Origin: an uncultured Prevotella sp.
GTDB lineage: Bacteria > Bacteroidota > Bacteroidia > Bacteroidales > Bacteroidaceae
Length of the DNA: 45,431 nt
Direction of reading: 5' to 3'
Assembly: GCA_900315035.1 (NCBI GenBank)
Contig: OMXO01000040.1
Span: forward strand, 1 to 45,431
Position numbers and translations under genes: made by a program. The notes under the pieces are model-generated. The model made no database searches. It saw only the letters and a list, made by a program, of their open reading frames with translations, and was not told where the DNA came from. Below, piece after piece: positions 15,243 to 22,468 of the stretch (positions are counted from its first letter, which is position 1; every line of letters starts with the position of its first letter).

Positions 15243-15356
15243 TCCTTCTGGGGCCAGGCCCTTTTAGGAGTTTTGAGCGAGCGACCTCCTAAAAGGGCCT
15301 GACCCTAGAGGGTGAGTTTTGGGAAAATCCCCTAAAAGGGCCTGGCCCTAGTGGGA
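15241..15356. repeat. REP cluster g, upstream of upxY
   Basis: Three sites: 15241-15270 (CTTCTGGGGCC form), 15285-15312 and 15329-15356 (both inverse). The last has the matched foot CCCCTA...TAGTGGG. The spacer between the last two matches that of cluster a in reverse. Confidence 0.85.
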
Positions 15357-15414
15357 GAGTTACCCTCGTGTAAAAGGGGGCTTGGAGGAATCCCTCCGAA
15401 AAAGTACGAAGAAA

Positions 15415-15446
15415 TTTGGAATATTTCTCTTTTATTTGTACTTTTG
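15415..15446 (+). promoter_or_regulatory. upxY promoter
   Basis: TTTG at 15415-15418 and TACTTTTG at 15439-15446, 20-bp spacing. The ATG at 15455 is only 8 bp after the -7 box, so the mRNA would be leaderless or nearly so. Confidence 0.65.
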
Positions 15447-15454
15447 CAAACTGT

Positions 15455-16357
15455 ATGGAAGAGAAAGAAGAAATCATTGAGGAACAGAAATGGTACTCGA
15501 TCGGATGCATGAGCCCTCAGAAAGAACTGAAGGTCAGGGATGATGCCAGAATGTATGGACTGGAGGCCTTCGTACCACTGAGTTATGTGGTGAAGACCAA
15601 GAAGGGGCAGAAATACAGAGCGCTGGTACCGGCATTGAGCAGACTATTGTTTGTAAAAGGAACGCTCGAGGAGATCAAAACCTATATCCAACAGGCACAG
15701 TTCATGCTGTTCATCCGGAAATCGACATTCTCCAATAAGGAAGATTACCTGACGGTCCCGACGAAGGCGATGGAGGACTTTATCGCCATCACGGAGCACC
15801 GCGAGGAACATGTAACGTACTTCCGGCCTGAGGAGATCTCGCTCCAACAAGGGGATAAGATCCGTATTAAAGGGGGCTTGTATGACGGCCGCGAAGGCGT
15901 GATCATGCGCATCAAGGGGAAGCGGAACAAACACCTGGTGGTGCAGATTCCGGGACTACTCGTCGCTGCCGTGGAGATTACACCGGAGATTGTGCAGCCT
16001 TCAAACTCGGCTTTCAACGAAAAGCCTTCGAAGGATATCGACAAGGATAAAAAGCTATTGCTGGAGATCGCGCAGCGCTTGCTGTTTGAAATTCCAGACA
16101 AATATCAGCAGGAGAATGAGTATTATCTCTTATTGTCGGAACTCAGACGGTGTAGGGAACGACTGAAAAAGTTCAAGGGTTATACAGCTGCCACCGAGGC
16201 GGAACTGGCCTTACCGATGTATCTGGCAGCGGTGAAACTGGATGAGGGCGTTCCCGAAGCCGAATCCCGCCTTCGAAATGCCATCGACCGACTTAAGGAT
16301 TCGAGTAAACTCAAAGCGCTCTGCAAAGAACTATTGGAAAAAACAAAAGCTCGCTAA
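15455..16357 (+). CDS. UpxY/NusG-like transcription antiterminator
   Basis: A 300-aa protein with a NusG N-terminal domain (WYSIGCMSPQKELKVRDDA; ALSRLLFVKG) and a KOW-like motif (LQQGDKIRIKGGLYDGREGV). The C-terminal ~110 residues are a charged helical extension. UpxY proteins let RNA polymerase read through long capsule operons from the 5' leader. In most loci upxY is the first gene of the capsule operon on the same strand; here the export genes wza and wzc converge on it instead, so its target operon is not in view. The ATG at 15455 is preferred because an upstream in-frame start would lie in the promoter. Confidence 0.85.
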   Translation: MEEKEEIIEEQKWYSIGCMSPQKELKVRDDARMYGLEAFVPLSYVVKTKKGQKYRALVPALSRLLFVKGTLEEIKTYIQQAQFMLFIRKSTFSNKEDYLTVPTKAMEDFIAITEHREEHVTYFRPEEISLQQGDKIRIKGGLYDGREGVIMRIKGKRNKHLVVQIPGLLVAAVEITPEIVQPSNSAFNEKPSKDIDKDKKLLLEIAQRLLFEIPDKYQQENEYYLLLSELRRCRERLKKFKGYTAATEAELALPMYLAAVKLDEGVPEAESRLRNAIDRLKDSSKLKALCKELLEKTKAR

Positions 16358-16372
16358 TTAGCGAGCTTTTTT
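16345..16372. terminator. Bidirectional terminator between upxY and wza
   Basis: A perfect 26-bp palindrome (AAAAGCTCGCTAA and its complement, 16345-16370) with T-tracts on both sides. The upxY TAA stop lies in its centre and wza converges from the right. Confidence 0.8.
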
Positions 16373-16385
16373 AATTTTAGGGAGA

Positions 16386-17186
16386 TTATTTTGTGATGGC
16401 GAGGATGAACGTCGCAATCGACATGAGGGAACTCGTGATTGAGAACCAGATGCCCGTATTCGCCGAGATAAAGGCATTACGCGCCTCCGTCTTACGCGGC
16501 TCCACATAGATCACGTCGTTCTGCTGGAGGTAGAAATACGGCGAAGTCACGATACTCGCTTCGTTGATATTCATCTGATGATACTCTTTCTGACCATCGG
16601 CATTCTCGCGAATCAGGAAGATACGGTCTCGATAGGCAAAGGTGGTGAGGTCGCCTGCCTGAGCGATGGCCTCGAGGATGGAGACCTTCTCGTTCTGGGT
16701 GGTAAAGACACCGGGCTTATTGACACCACCCAGCACGGCATACTTATAATTGATCATTCGTACATGGACCACCACATTCTCTGTCTCAGCGAGGTAAGGT
16801 TTAATCTTCGACTGAATCAGTTCCTCCGCCTCTTTCTTCGTGAGACCGCCCAGATGAATGGAACCGATCACGGGATAGCTGATGTTACCCTCATTATCCA
16901 CCAAGTAGTCGTAGATAGTACCCTGTCCACTGGTCGTCGTAGTGGAGGCAGATCCTGAGAGTTTCAACAGGTTGAAGGGCTCCGAAGCTTCCGGCGTCAA
17001 CGAGAACACCTGGATCTGAAGGAGATCTTTCGGCATAATCTTGGCATCATACAGATGCTTAGAGAGCGAGAGATCGACCTGATCTTTGTTTTCAAAATAC
17101 GTAATGTTCTTCGTGCTGCCACAAGAAGAGAGTAATAATGTAAAAATTAAAAAATGTAATAATGTAAAAATTATATTTCTTTTCAT
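16386..17186 (-). CDS. wza: Wza-like polysaccharide export lipoprotein
   Basis: A 266-aa outer-membrane polysaccharide export protein. A lipoprotein signal ends LLLSSCG with the lipobox cysteine at C22. A polysaccharide export domain (IMPKDLLQIQVFS; NEGNISYPVIGSIHLGG) and an SLBB-like region (YAVLGGVNKPGVF) follow, with a C-terminal membrane helix near 245-263. Residues ~5-17 of the signal peptide are encoded by a 37-bp AT-rich repeat (17137-17173) that is identical to 24856-24892. It follows wzc by 9 bp in one operon. Confidence 0.88.
   Translation of the reverse strand: MKRNIIFTLLHFLIFTLLLSSCGSTKNITYFENKDQVDLSLSKHLYDAKIMPKDLLQIQVFSLTPEASEPFNLLKLSGSASTTTTSGQGTIYDYLVDNEGNISYPVIGSIHLGGLTKKEAEELIQSKIKPYLAETENVVVHVRMINYKYAVLGGVNKPGVFTTQNEKVSILEAIAQAGDLTTFAYRDRIFLIRENADGQKEYHQMNINEASIVTSPYFYLQQNDVIYVEPRKTEARNAFISANTGIWFSITSSLMSIATFILAITK
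17137..17173 (-). repeat. AT-rich 37-bp repeat inside the Wza signal peptide
   Basis: AATGTAAAAATTAAAA then AATGTAATAATGTAAAAATTA on the plus strand. It is identical over 37 bp to 24856-24892, with close relatives at 23543-23586 and 25152-25188. Confidence 0.8.
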
Positions 17187-17195
17187 AATGGGTAT

Positions 17196-19484
17196 CTATT
17201 TATTGATGGTGTACATGACATTAGGCAATTTGGTGTCGGCGTTGAGGGCCTCAATGTCGGACTTTTTGGTATGACCAGCCTTGACGACGAAGAGGGTCAT
17301 GTCGGCGAAGGTAGCGAGCTGGTAGGCATCGGCATACTGGCCTAAGGCCGGGGAGTCGAACACGACAAAGTCGTTTGCCGCCTTGGCCTGGGCCACTTGT
17401 TTGGCGAATTCTTCGCCACCCAAGATATCGGCGGCAGGTTTCTTGCGTCCCTCCGGTAGCAAGCGAGCGGAGCTCGAGCGGAGGTTGGAGGTTGGAGGTT
17501 GGAGGTTGGAGGAGCGCAGGTCGGCATTGATGAGGAGGGCCTTCTTACCGATGGCCGTAAGGCTGTCGGTGAGGTGCTGGGCGATGAAGGTCTTGCCGTC
17601 GGCATCGTATTGTGATGCGACGAGGATGGTCTTCTGGCCCTCTTTGAGGTTCAATAGCAGTCTCGTGCGGAGGTTACGGATAGCCTCGCTGCTATCGGTG
17701 CTGGGAATCTCGGCCAGCACAGGGCGACGGGTGATGGCTTCCAGTTCCTGACGGGTATCGACCTTCTGCTTGAACATCTGGAGGAGGTAGAGGATACCCA
17801 TGGGAAGAAGGGCGCCGAGAAAGAGAGCTACGAGGAGCACCATTTTCTTCTGAGGCTTCGCACTCTGGGGATCACCCTCGACCGAATCAATCAACCGACC
17901 TTTATCGGTGGTGTTAGCCAGTTCCATAGCTGCCTCCTCGCGCTTCTGCAGCATCACGAGATAAACACCCTGTTTGATCTCACGCTGACGACCAATCTCT
18001 GTGAGCACGCGCTCCATCTGAGGGGCACTGCCAATACGGCCGTTATAGCGGCTAAACTCGCGCTGAAGGGCGTTTTGGCGCATCACAATCTGCTGACGGT
18101 CACGCTTCAGGGCTGTCTTAATTACCGGATGGAGTTCCTGGATCGACTGGGTGACGCGCTGCAACTGAGGCGACATCTCGCTGACGCTCTTCATGAGTTC
18201 CTTGCGCTGATTGACCAGCGTGTTATGCTGCGTCAGGAGAGAAGCTGTACCGGCAGAACCAGAAGCGCTGGAAGAGGCGGCACTTGCACCTCCTTCGGCA
18301 CTCGTACTGACACTGGCAACTGAAGAGATGCCGGCAGGGATAATCTCATAGAGGTTGGCGGGATCGTTGACATACTCACTAAGATAGTCGTGGAGCTGGA
18401 GCTCTGTGCCAACAGCCACCAACTGAGCCTCATAGGCGCTCTTCTTGGTCAGGGCCTCTTCGGCATCAATCTCAGGCGTCGTTATCTGGAAATTCTTCTT
18501 GGTGTTCTCCCAGGCAGCATCGCTGGAACCCAGTTCTGCATCAACCTTGGCCAGACGCTTATTGACAAACTCGTCGGTCTTCATAGCCTCCTCGTTTTTC
18601 TCATCGTTGGCCCGCTGGTTGTAGGCGGCTACCAAACTGTTGACAAAATCGACACCACGCATCAGGTTCTCATCCTCGAGCGAGATGCTGATGATATTCA
18701 TCACCTTCTTTGAAGGGGGTTCTGCAGCCATCTTTTTGATGAAGGCCTTCGCCTTGTTGGAAGGCGGGACAATCGAGACTTTCAGCGTATAGTCACCCTC
18801 GAATGCCTTGGCCTGCTTAGCCGTCAGTTTGTTCTCGGTCAGCGTGAGTGTACCAGCCTCGGTCTTGATGGTGGCAGGCAGCTGTGCAAAGGTCTGGGCA
18901 GGCAGATCGGTCTTCTCCTTGTTCTCCATCAGACGTGTCTCGACGGTATAACCGTTGCCATCCTTACTGATGGTCAGCAGGAACTGATGGGTGGTTAGAG
19001 GCAACTCCTCATCGAGCCAGCGTACATGCGTCGGATCGAGAGTCACTGTGATGGGGTTATTCTGGTAGAGGAGTGTTTTACGTCCCCATTTGCTCAGGCG
19101 ATATTCGGTGTAAAGTCCCAGGTCTTTGACGACATTGCCCACGAGGGTGTTAGACATGATAATCTCTTTCTCTGCGTCGATACCCAAAGAGCCTGCTGCA
19201 CCTCCGAGACTGCTGCCTAAGCCTAAAGGCAGGCTATTGAGCATTGCCAATCCGGCAGACAGTCCGCCACTGCTTTTCTTCGACTTATCGATGATTTCCA
19301 TCTTACCAGTGACGGTCACTGTCGAGGGGGTAAACCAGAGGTAAATGCCTGCTATCAGCACGCAAATGACCATGGAAAGGGGAAACCATTTCCAATTGGT
19401 CTTAAAGAGGGTCCATAATTGTTGGATGTCGAAAGCGGACTCCTCTTCTTCCAACATCACGGGCGTGTTATTGTTTTGTTCCAT
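17196..19484 (-). CDS. wzc: Wzc-like chain-length determinant / BY-kinase
   Basis: A 762-aa inner-membrane protein with an N-terminal Wzz domain (first membrane helix about 36-52), long periplasmic coiled coils, a second membrane helix (about 545-568) and a cytoplasmic P-loop kinase-like domain. The Walker A region is degenerate (SQYDADGKT, ~622-630) and Walker A' reads LLINADLR. The tyrosine-rich tail of active BY-kinases is missing; it ends NVMYTINK. Right after Walker A' the protein carries SNLQPPTSNLRSSSARLLPEGRKK-type sequence (shown here in part) encoded by four heptamers (17484-17511) and a 22-bp palindrome (17442-17463). Kinase activity may be altered. It partners with Wza. Confidence 0.85.
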   Translation of the reverse strand: MEQNNNTPVMLEEEESAFDIQQLWTLFKTNWKWFPLSMVICVLIAGIYLWFTPSTVTVTGKMEIIDKSKKSSGGLSAGLAMLNSLPLGLGSSLGGAAGSLGIDAEKEIIMSNTLVGNVVKDLGLYTEYRLSKWGRKTLLYQNNPITVTLDPTHVRWLDEELPLTTHQFLLTISKDGNGYTVETRLMENKEKTDLPAQTFAQLPATIKTEAGTLTLTENKLTAKQAKAFEGDYTLKVSIVPPSNKAKAFIKKMAAEPPSKKVMNIISISLEDENLMRGVDFVNSLVAAYNQRANDEKNEEAMKTDEFVNKRLAKVDAELGSSDAAWENTKKNFQITTPEIDAEEALTKKSAYEAQLVAVGTELQLHDYLSEYVNDPANLYEIIPAGISSVASVSTSAEGGASAASSSASGSAGTASLLTQHNTLVNQRKELMKSVSEMSPQLQRVTQSIQELHPVIKTALKRDRQQIVMRQNALQREFSRYNGRIGSAPQMERVLTEIGRQREIKQGVYLVMLQKREEAAMELANTTDKGRLIDSVEGDPQSAKPQKKMVLLVALFLGALLPMGILYLLQMFKQKVDTRQELEAITRRPVLAEIPSTDSSEAIRNLRTRLLLNLKEGQKTILVASQYDADGKTFIAQHLTDSLTAIGKKALLINADLRSSNLQPPTSNLRSSSARLLPEGRKKPAADILGGEEFAKQVAQAKAANDFVVFDSPALGQYADAYQLATFADMTLFVVKAGHTKKSDIEALNADTKLPNVMYTINK
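17442..17463 (-). repeat. 22-bp palindromic repeat in wzc
   Basis: In coding direction it reads CTTGCTACCGGAGGGACGC then AAG, matching the ttcA copy at 38868-38889 at 20 of 22 positions. It encodes LLPEGRK. The ends CTTGC / GCAAG are complementary. Confidence 0.7.
17484..17511 (-). repeat. Heptamer array H1 in wzc
   Basis: Four tandem GTTGGAG units on the plus strand, a variant of the GAGGTTT heptamer. Read in frame on the minus strand. Confidence 0.8.
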
Positions 19485-19524
19485 AAAAAAAATAATTCAA
19501 AAAAATCGATTTTTCTTTTTCGGG

Positions 19525-19532
19525 TGCAAAAG
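19525..19532 (-). promoter_or_regulatory. wzc promoter -7 box
   Basis: TACTTTTG on the minus strand, 41 bp upstream of the wzc ATG. Confidence 0.55.
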
Positions 19533-19615
19533 TACCATAAAAAAATGAAATAACAAAATTATATGGCATAATTTGTTTATAATGTATCGCGTACCTTATT
19601 ATAATTTAATATTTT

Positions 19616-19715
19616 CTTCTTTTGAAAAAGAAGCAAAATGTTTTTTTGCAGGGCAAACTTCTTTTCGAAAAGAAGCAAAAGGTTATTCATTTTCTTTCTG
19701 TCGCCAGAAAGAAAA
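19616..19715. repeat. Triple-hairpin intergenic element
   Basis: Three stem-loops in 100 bp: near-palindrome CTTCTTTTGAAAAAGAAG (19616-19633), perfect palindrome CTTCTTTTCGAAAAGAAG (19658-19675), and a 10-bp perfect stem TTTCTTTCTG / CAGAAAGAAA around TCGC (19691-19714). No gene is seen from 19533 to 19945; the remainder looks like decayed sequence. Confidence 0.55.
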
Positions 19716-19945
19716 CCGAATCAAAAGAAAGAGCGCGAAAACGTCCTGTGCTCGGAGGCCGTATGTCTGATTTTCCAAATCACTCAATGAACTCGCTTTG
19801 CTCAGACAGCATTTCGTATTTCGTTGCTCAGATTGTCTTCGCCAATCCGAGACTCAATATTGATTCAGAAAATCCTACATACTCTAAAGACCTCCTCGTG
19901 CGGAATGTTTTCGAGAATTTATTCGAGGAAACATGGAGCACCTGT

Positions 19946-19975
19946 CCCCTAAAAGGGCCTGGCCCTAGAGGGAGA
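19946..19975 (-). repeat. REP copy h, isolated
   Basis: Single site in the inverse orientation (CCCCTAAAAGGGCC then TGGCCCTAGAGGGAGA), 5 kb from the RAYT gene and the most distant copy in the window. Confidence 0.8.
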
Positions 19976-20018
19976 CAATTCATGCAAGCATGATTGCTCT
20001 CGCTTAATCGCGACCTTC

Positions 20019-20053
20019 AAACCTCAAATCTCAAACCTCAAACCTCAAACCTC
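20019..20053. repeat. Heptamer array H2
   Basis: Five units: AAACCTC, AAATCTC, then three AAACCTC. Intergenic, upstream of rplU. Confidence 0.85.
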
Positions 20054-20151
20054 CATGCAATCGATTTCATCAAATTTTATGTTAACATTTGATAAAATTT
20101 GCGTTTGTGTGGGGACACACAGAAGGCGGGAGGAAAAAAGTAAAGAAAAAG

Positions 20152-20183
20152 TTTGTGGGAATCAAAAAAATGCCGTACCTTTG
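20152..20183 (+). promoter_or_regulatory. Distal promoter upstream of rplU
   Basis: TTTG at 20152-20155 and TACCTTTG at 20176-20183 with 20-bp spacing. Confidence 0.65.
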
Positions 20184-20243
20184 CAGACGTTATCCTGAAA
20201 ACAATCTTTTTACCTTAGAAAACTAATACCTATTGAAGATATG

Positions 20244-20278
20244 AAGCGATCACTTGCGAAAGTCATCGCTTTATTTTT
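20244..20278 (+). terminator. Attenuator-like terminator in the rplU leader
   Basis: Stem AAGCGAT-C-ACTT around GCGA, closed by AAGT-C-ATCGCTT (20244-20272), followed by TATTTTTT. It sits about 55 nt after the expected start of transcription from the distal promoter, so it would end that transcript at about 85 nt unless bypassed. Confidence 0.6.
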
Positions 20279-20319
20279 TGCCCATCGGCGAATTGTTAAA
20301 CTTTGCTAAACAAACCACA

Positions 20320-20346
20320 AAACTCAAACCTCAAACCTCAAATCTC
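20320..20346. repeat. Heptamer array H3
   Basis: AAACTC, AAACCTC, AAACCTC, AAATCTC. It occupies the place where the -33 element of the proximal rplU promoter should be. Confidence 0.8.
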
Positions 20347-20358
20347 AAAGAAAATTCG

Positions 20359-20366
20359 TACCTTTG
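20359..20366 (+). promoter_or_regulatory. Proximal rplU promoter -7 box
   Basis: TACCTTTG, 89 bp before the rplU start. No TTTG lies at the right distance because heptamer array H3 is there. Confidence 0.5.
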
Positions 20367-20454
20367 CACCCCGATTAGAGTCCGTAGGGGCAGAAGGAAG
20401 TGCATAAGACATATGCCGCCTCGCGGAAAAAACCCTTTATACAATAATAAATAA

Positions 20455-20772
20455 ATGTACGCAATTGTAGAGATTCAGGGTCAGCAGTTCAAGGTGGAGC
20501 AGGGCAATAAGCTCTTTGTGCACCACATCAAGGATGCCGAGGAAGGCAAGACTGTTGAATTTGACAAGGTGCTGCTCGTAGATGCTGACGGTGCAGTGAA
20601 GGTAGGAGCTCCGACCGTAGAGGGAGCAAAAGTAGTGTGTGAAGTAGTAAACCCGCTGGTGAAGGGTGACAAGGTCATCGTCTTCAAGATGAAGCGTCGC
20701 AAGGACTCTCGTAAGCGCAACGGTCATCGTGAGCAGTTCACCCAGGTTGAAGTTAAATCAGTAATCGCTTAA
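20455..20772 (+). CDS. rplU: Ribosomal protein bL21
   Basis: A 105-aa protein starting [20 protein letters not shown], the typical bL21 N-terminus, ending with the [22 protein letters not shown]-binding region. It is a component of the large ribosomal subunit. It is followed 17 bp later by rpmA, the conserved pairing. The start is clear from the family. The long leader carries two promoters and an attenuator-like hairpin, so ribosomal control of transcription is possible. Confidence 0.97.
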   Translation: MYAIVEIQGQQFKVEQGNKLFVHHIKDAEEGKTVEFDKVLLVDADGAVKVGAPTVEGAKVVCEVVNPLVKGDKVIVFKMKRRKDSRKRNGHREQFTQVEVKSVIA

Positions 20773-20789
20773 TCAAGGAGGACTTAGAA

Positions 20790-21050
20790 ATGGCTCATAA
20801 GAAAGGTGTAGGTAGTTCTAAGAACGGTCGTGAGAGCGCAGCTCAGCGACTTGGCATTAAGATTTTCGGTGGAGAGCAGTGCGTGGCTGGTAACATCATC
20901 GTTCGCCAGCGCGGTACGAAGCATAATCCTGGTAACAACGTTGCCATTGGTAAGGACGACACCCTCTACGCTCTCGTAGATGGTACCGTAAACTTCCACA
21001 AGGGCAAGTTCAATAAGAGCGTTGTTTCAGTGATTCCCGCTGAGAGTTAA
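20790..21050 (+). CDS. rpmA: Ribosomal protein bL27
   Basis: An 86-aa protein starting [24 protein letters not shown], an exact bL27 beginning without the N-terminal extension seen in Firmicutes. It is full length. A strong AGGAGG lies 9 nt before the ATG, unusual in Bacteroidota, where Shine-Dalgarno sites are rare. Co-transcribed with rplU. It acts near the peptidyl-transferase centre of the ribosome. Confidence 0.97.
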   Translation: MAHKKGVGSSKNGRESAAQRLGIKIFGGEQCVAGNIIVRQRGTKHNPGNNVAIGKDDTLYALVDGTVNFHKGKFNKSVVSVIPAES

Positions 21051-21095
21051 TTGATCATTGGTCAAAAAAAACACTTATTCCAAACAAACACAGGG

Positions 21096-21122
21096 TCCCT
21101 CTCTCCTCAGGAGAGGGGGATT
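21096..21122 (+). terminator. Hairpin between rpmA and serS
   Basis: TCCCTCTCTCC-TCA-GGAGAGGGGGA followed by TTT; a moderate terminator or processing site. Confidence 0.5.
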
Positions 21123-21148
21123 TCTGCTTAAAACTACAAAAATCAAGT

Positions 21149-22468
21149 ATGTTGACACTCAAACTCATCAACGAAGATAGCGCGCGCGTGATAAAGGGCC
21201 TTGAAAAGAAGCATTTCAAGGGAGCCAAGGAAGCCATCGACCAGGTGTTGGCGGTGGATAAGAAGCGTCGTGAGGCACAGCAGGAACTCGACCAGTGCCT
21301 GAACAGTCAGAAGCAGCTGTCGGGACAGATCGGCAAATGCATGAAAGAGGGAAAGAAAGACGAAGCCGAGCAGATCAAACTGCAGGTGGCGAGTCTGAAA
21401 GAGCAGTCGAAGGCCCTGGAAGACCAGATGGCCAGCGCACAGGAGGAGATGACCACCCTGCTCTGTCAGATTCCAAACATCCCTTACGACGAGGTGCCTG
21501 AGGGCAGTTGTGCCGAAGACAACCACGTGGTGAAGTCGAACCTGAAGGAATGTACCGGCAGTGACACCGTCGGCAACTGGGACGTGAACCCCTCGCTGGG
21601 TATCGCCAATCCCCTGCCCCACTGGGAGCTCGCCAAGAAGTACAACCTCATCGACTTCGACTTAGGTGTGAAGATCACCGGTGCCGGTTTCCCCGTGTAT
21701 ATCGGCAAGGGCGCCCAGTTGCAGCGTGCCCTCATCAACTTCTTCCTCGACGAGGCGAGAAAGGCCGGCTATACAGAGATCATGCCGCCGACGGTGGTGA
21801 ATGCCGCCTCAGGCTATGGCACTGGTCAGTTGCCCGACAAGGAAGGTCAGATGTACCACGCAGAGGTGGATGACTTCTATCTCATCCCCACCGCCGAGGT
21901 GCCTGTGACCAACATCTACCGCGACGTGATCCTCGACGAGAAAGACCTGCCCATCAAGAACTGCGCTTACACCCAGTGTTTCCGCAGAGAGGCCGGTTCA
22001 TACGGTAAGGATGTGCGCGGACTGAACCGACTGCACGAGTTCTCGAAGATCGAGATTGTGCGTATCGACAAGCCGGAGCACTCGAAGGAGAGTCACAAGG
22101 AGATGCTTGCCCATGTAGAAGGTCTGTTGAAGAAGCTCGAACTGCCCTACCGCATCCTGTTGCTCTGTGGCGGTGACCAGAGCTTCACCTCGGCCATCTG
22201 CTACGACTTCGAGGTGTATTCAGAGGCCCAGGGCCGTTGGTTGGAGGTTTCATCAGTCTCTAACTTCGACACCTACCAGGCCAACCGTCTGAAGTGTCGC
22301 TATCGTCGGGCAGACACGAAGAAGACCGAGCTCTGCCATACCCTAAACGGTTCGGCACTGGCTCTGCCACGTATCGTTGCCGCCCTCTTAGAGAACAATC
22401 AGACAGAACAGGGTATCCGCATCCCGAAGGCCCTGATTCCATATACCGGATTTGAAGTGATAGATTGA
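21149..22468 (+). CDS. serS: Seryl-tRNA synthetase
   Basis: A 439-aa class II aminoacyl-tRNA synthetase. The N-terminal coiled-coil arm (about 30-105) binds tRNA-Ser; the catalytic part includes motif 2 (CFRREAGSYGKDVRGLNRLHEF) and motif 3 (LNGSALALPRIVAALLENNQ). It charges tRNA with serine. Full length and intact. Its TGA overlaps the ATG of the next gene (TGATG). Confidence 0.97.
   Translation: MLTLKLINEDSARVIKGLEKKHFKGAKEAIDQVLAVDKKRREAQQELDQCLNSQKQLSGQIGKCMKEGKKDEAEQIKLQVASLKEQSKALEDQMASAQEEMTTLLCQIPNIPYDEVPEGSCAEDNHVVKSNLKECTGSDTVGNWDVNPSLGIANPLPHWELAKKYNLIDFDLGVKITGAGFPVYIGKGAQLQRALINFFLDEARKAGYTEIMPPTVVNAASGYGTGQLPDKEGQMYHAEVDDFYLIPTAEVPVTNIYRDVILDEKDLPIKNCAYTQCFRREAGSYGKDVRGLNRLHEFSKIEIVRIDKPEHSKESHKEMLAHVEGLLKKLELPYRILLLCGGDQSFTSAICYDFEVYSEAQGRWLEVSSVSNFDTYQANRLKCRYRRADTKKTELCHTLNGSALALPRIVAALLENNQTEQGIRIPKALIPYTGFEVID

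Noticed and set aside
8575-15356. REP clusters as a CRISPR array
   Set aside because: Copies are in both orientations, unevenly spaced, with recurring rather than unique spacers, and no cas genes are near.
17342-17605. Long open frames opposite or beside wzc, serS, the ketoacyl synthase and the exporter
   Set aside because: They overlap genes with clear homology and follow their codon structure; they are shadow frames without their own starts or motifs.
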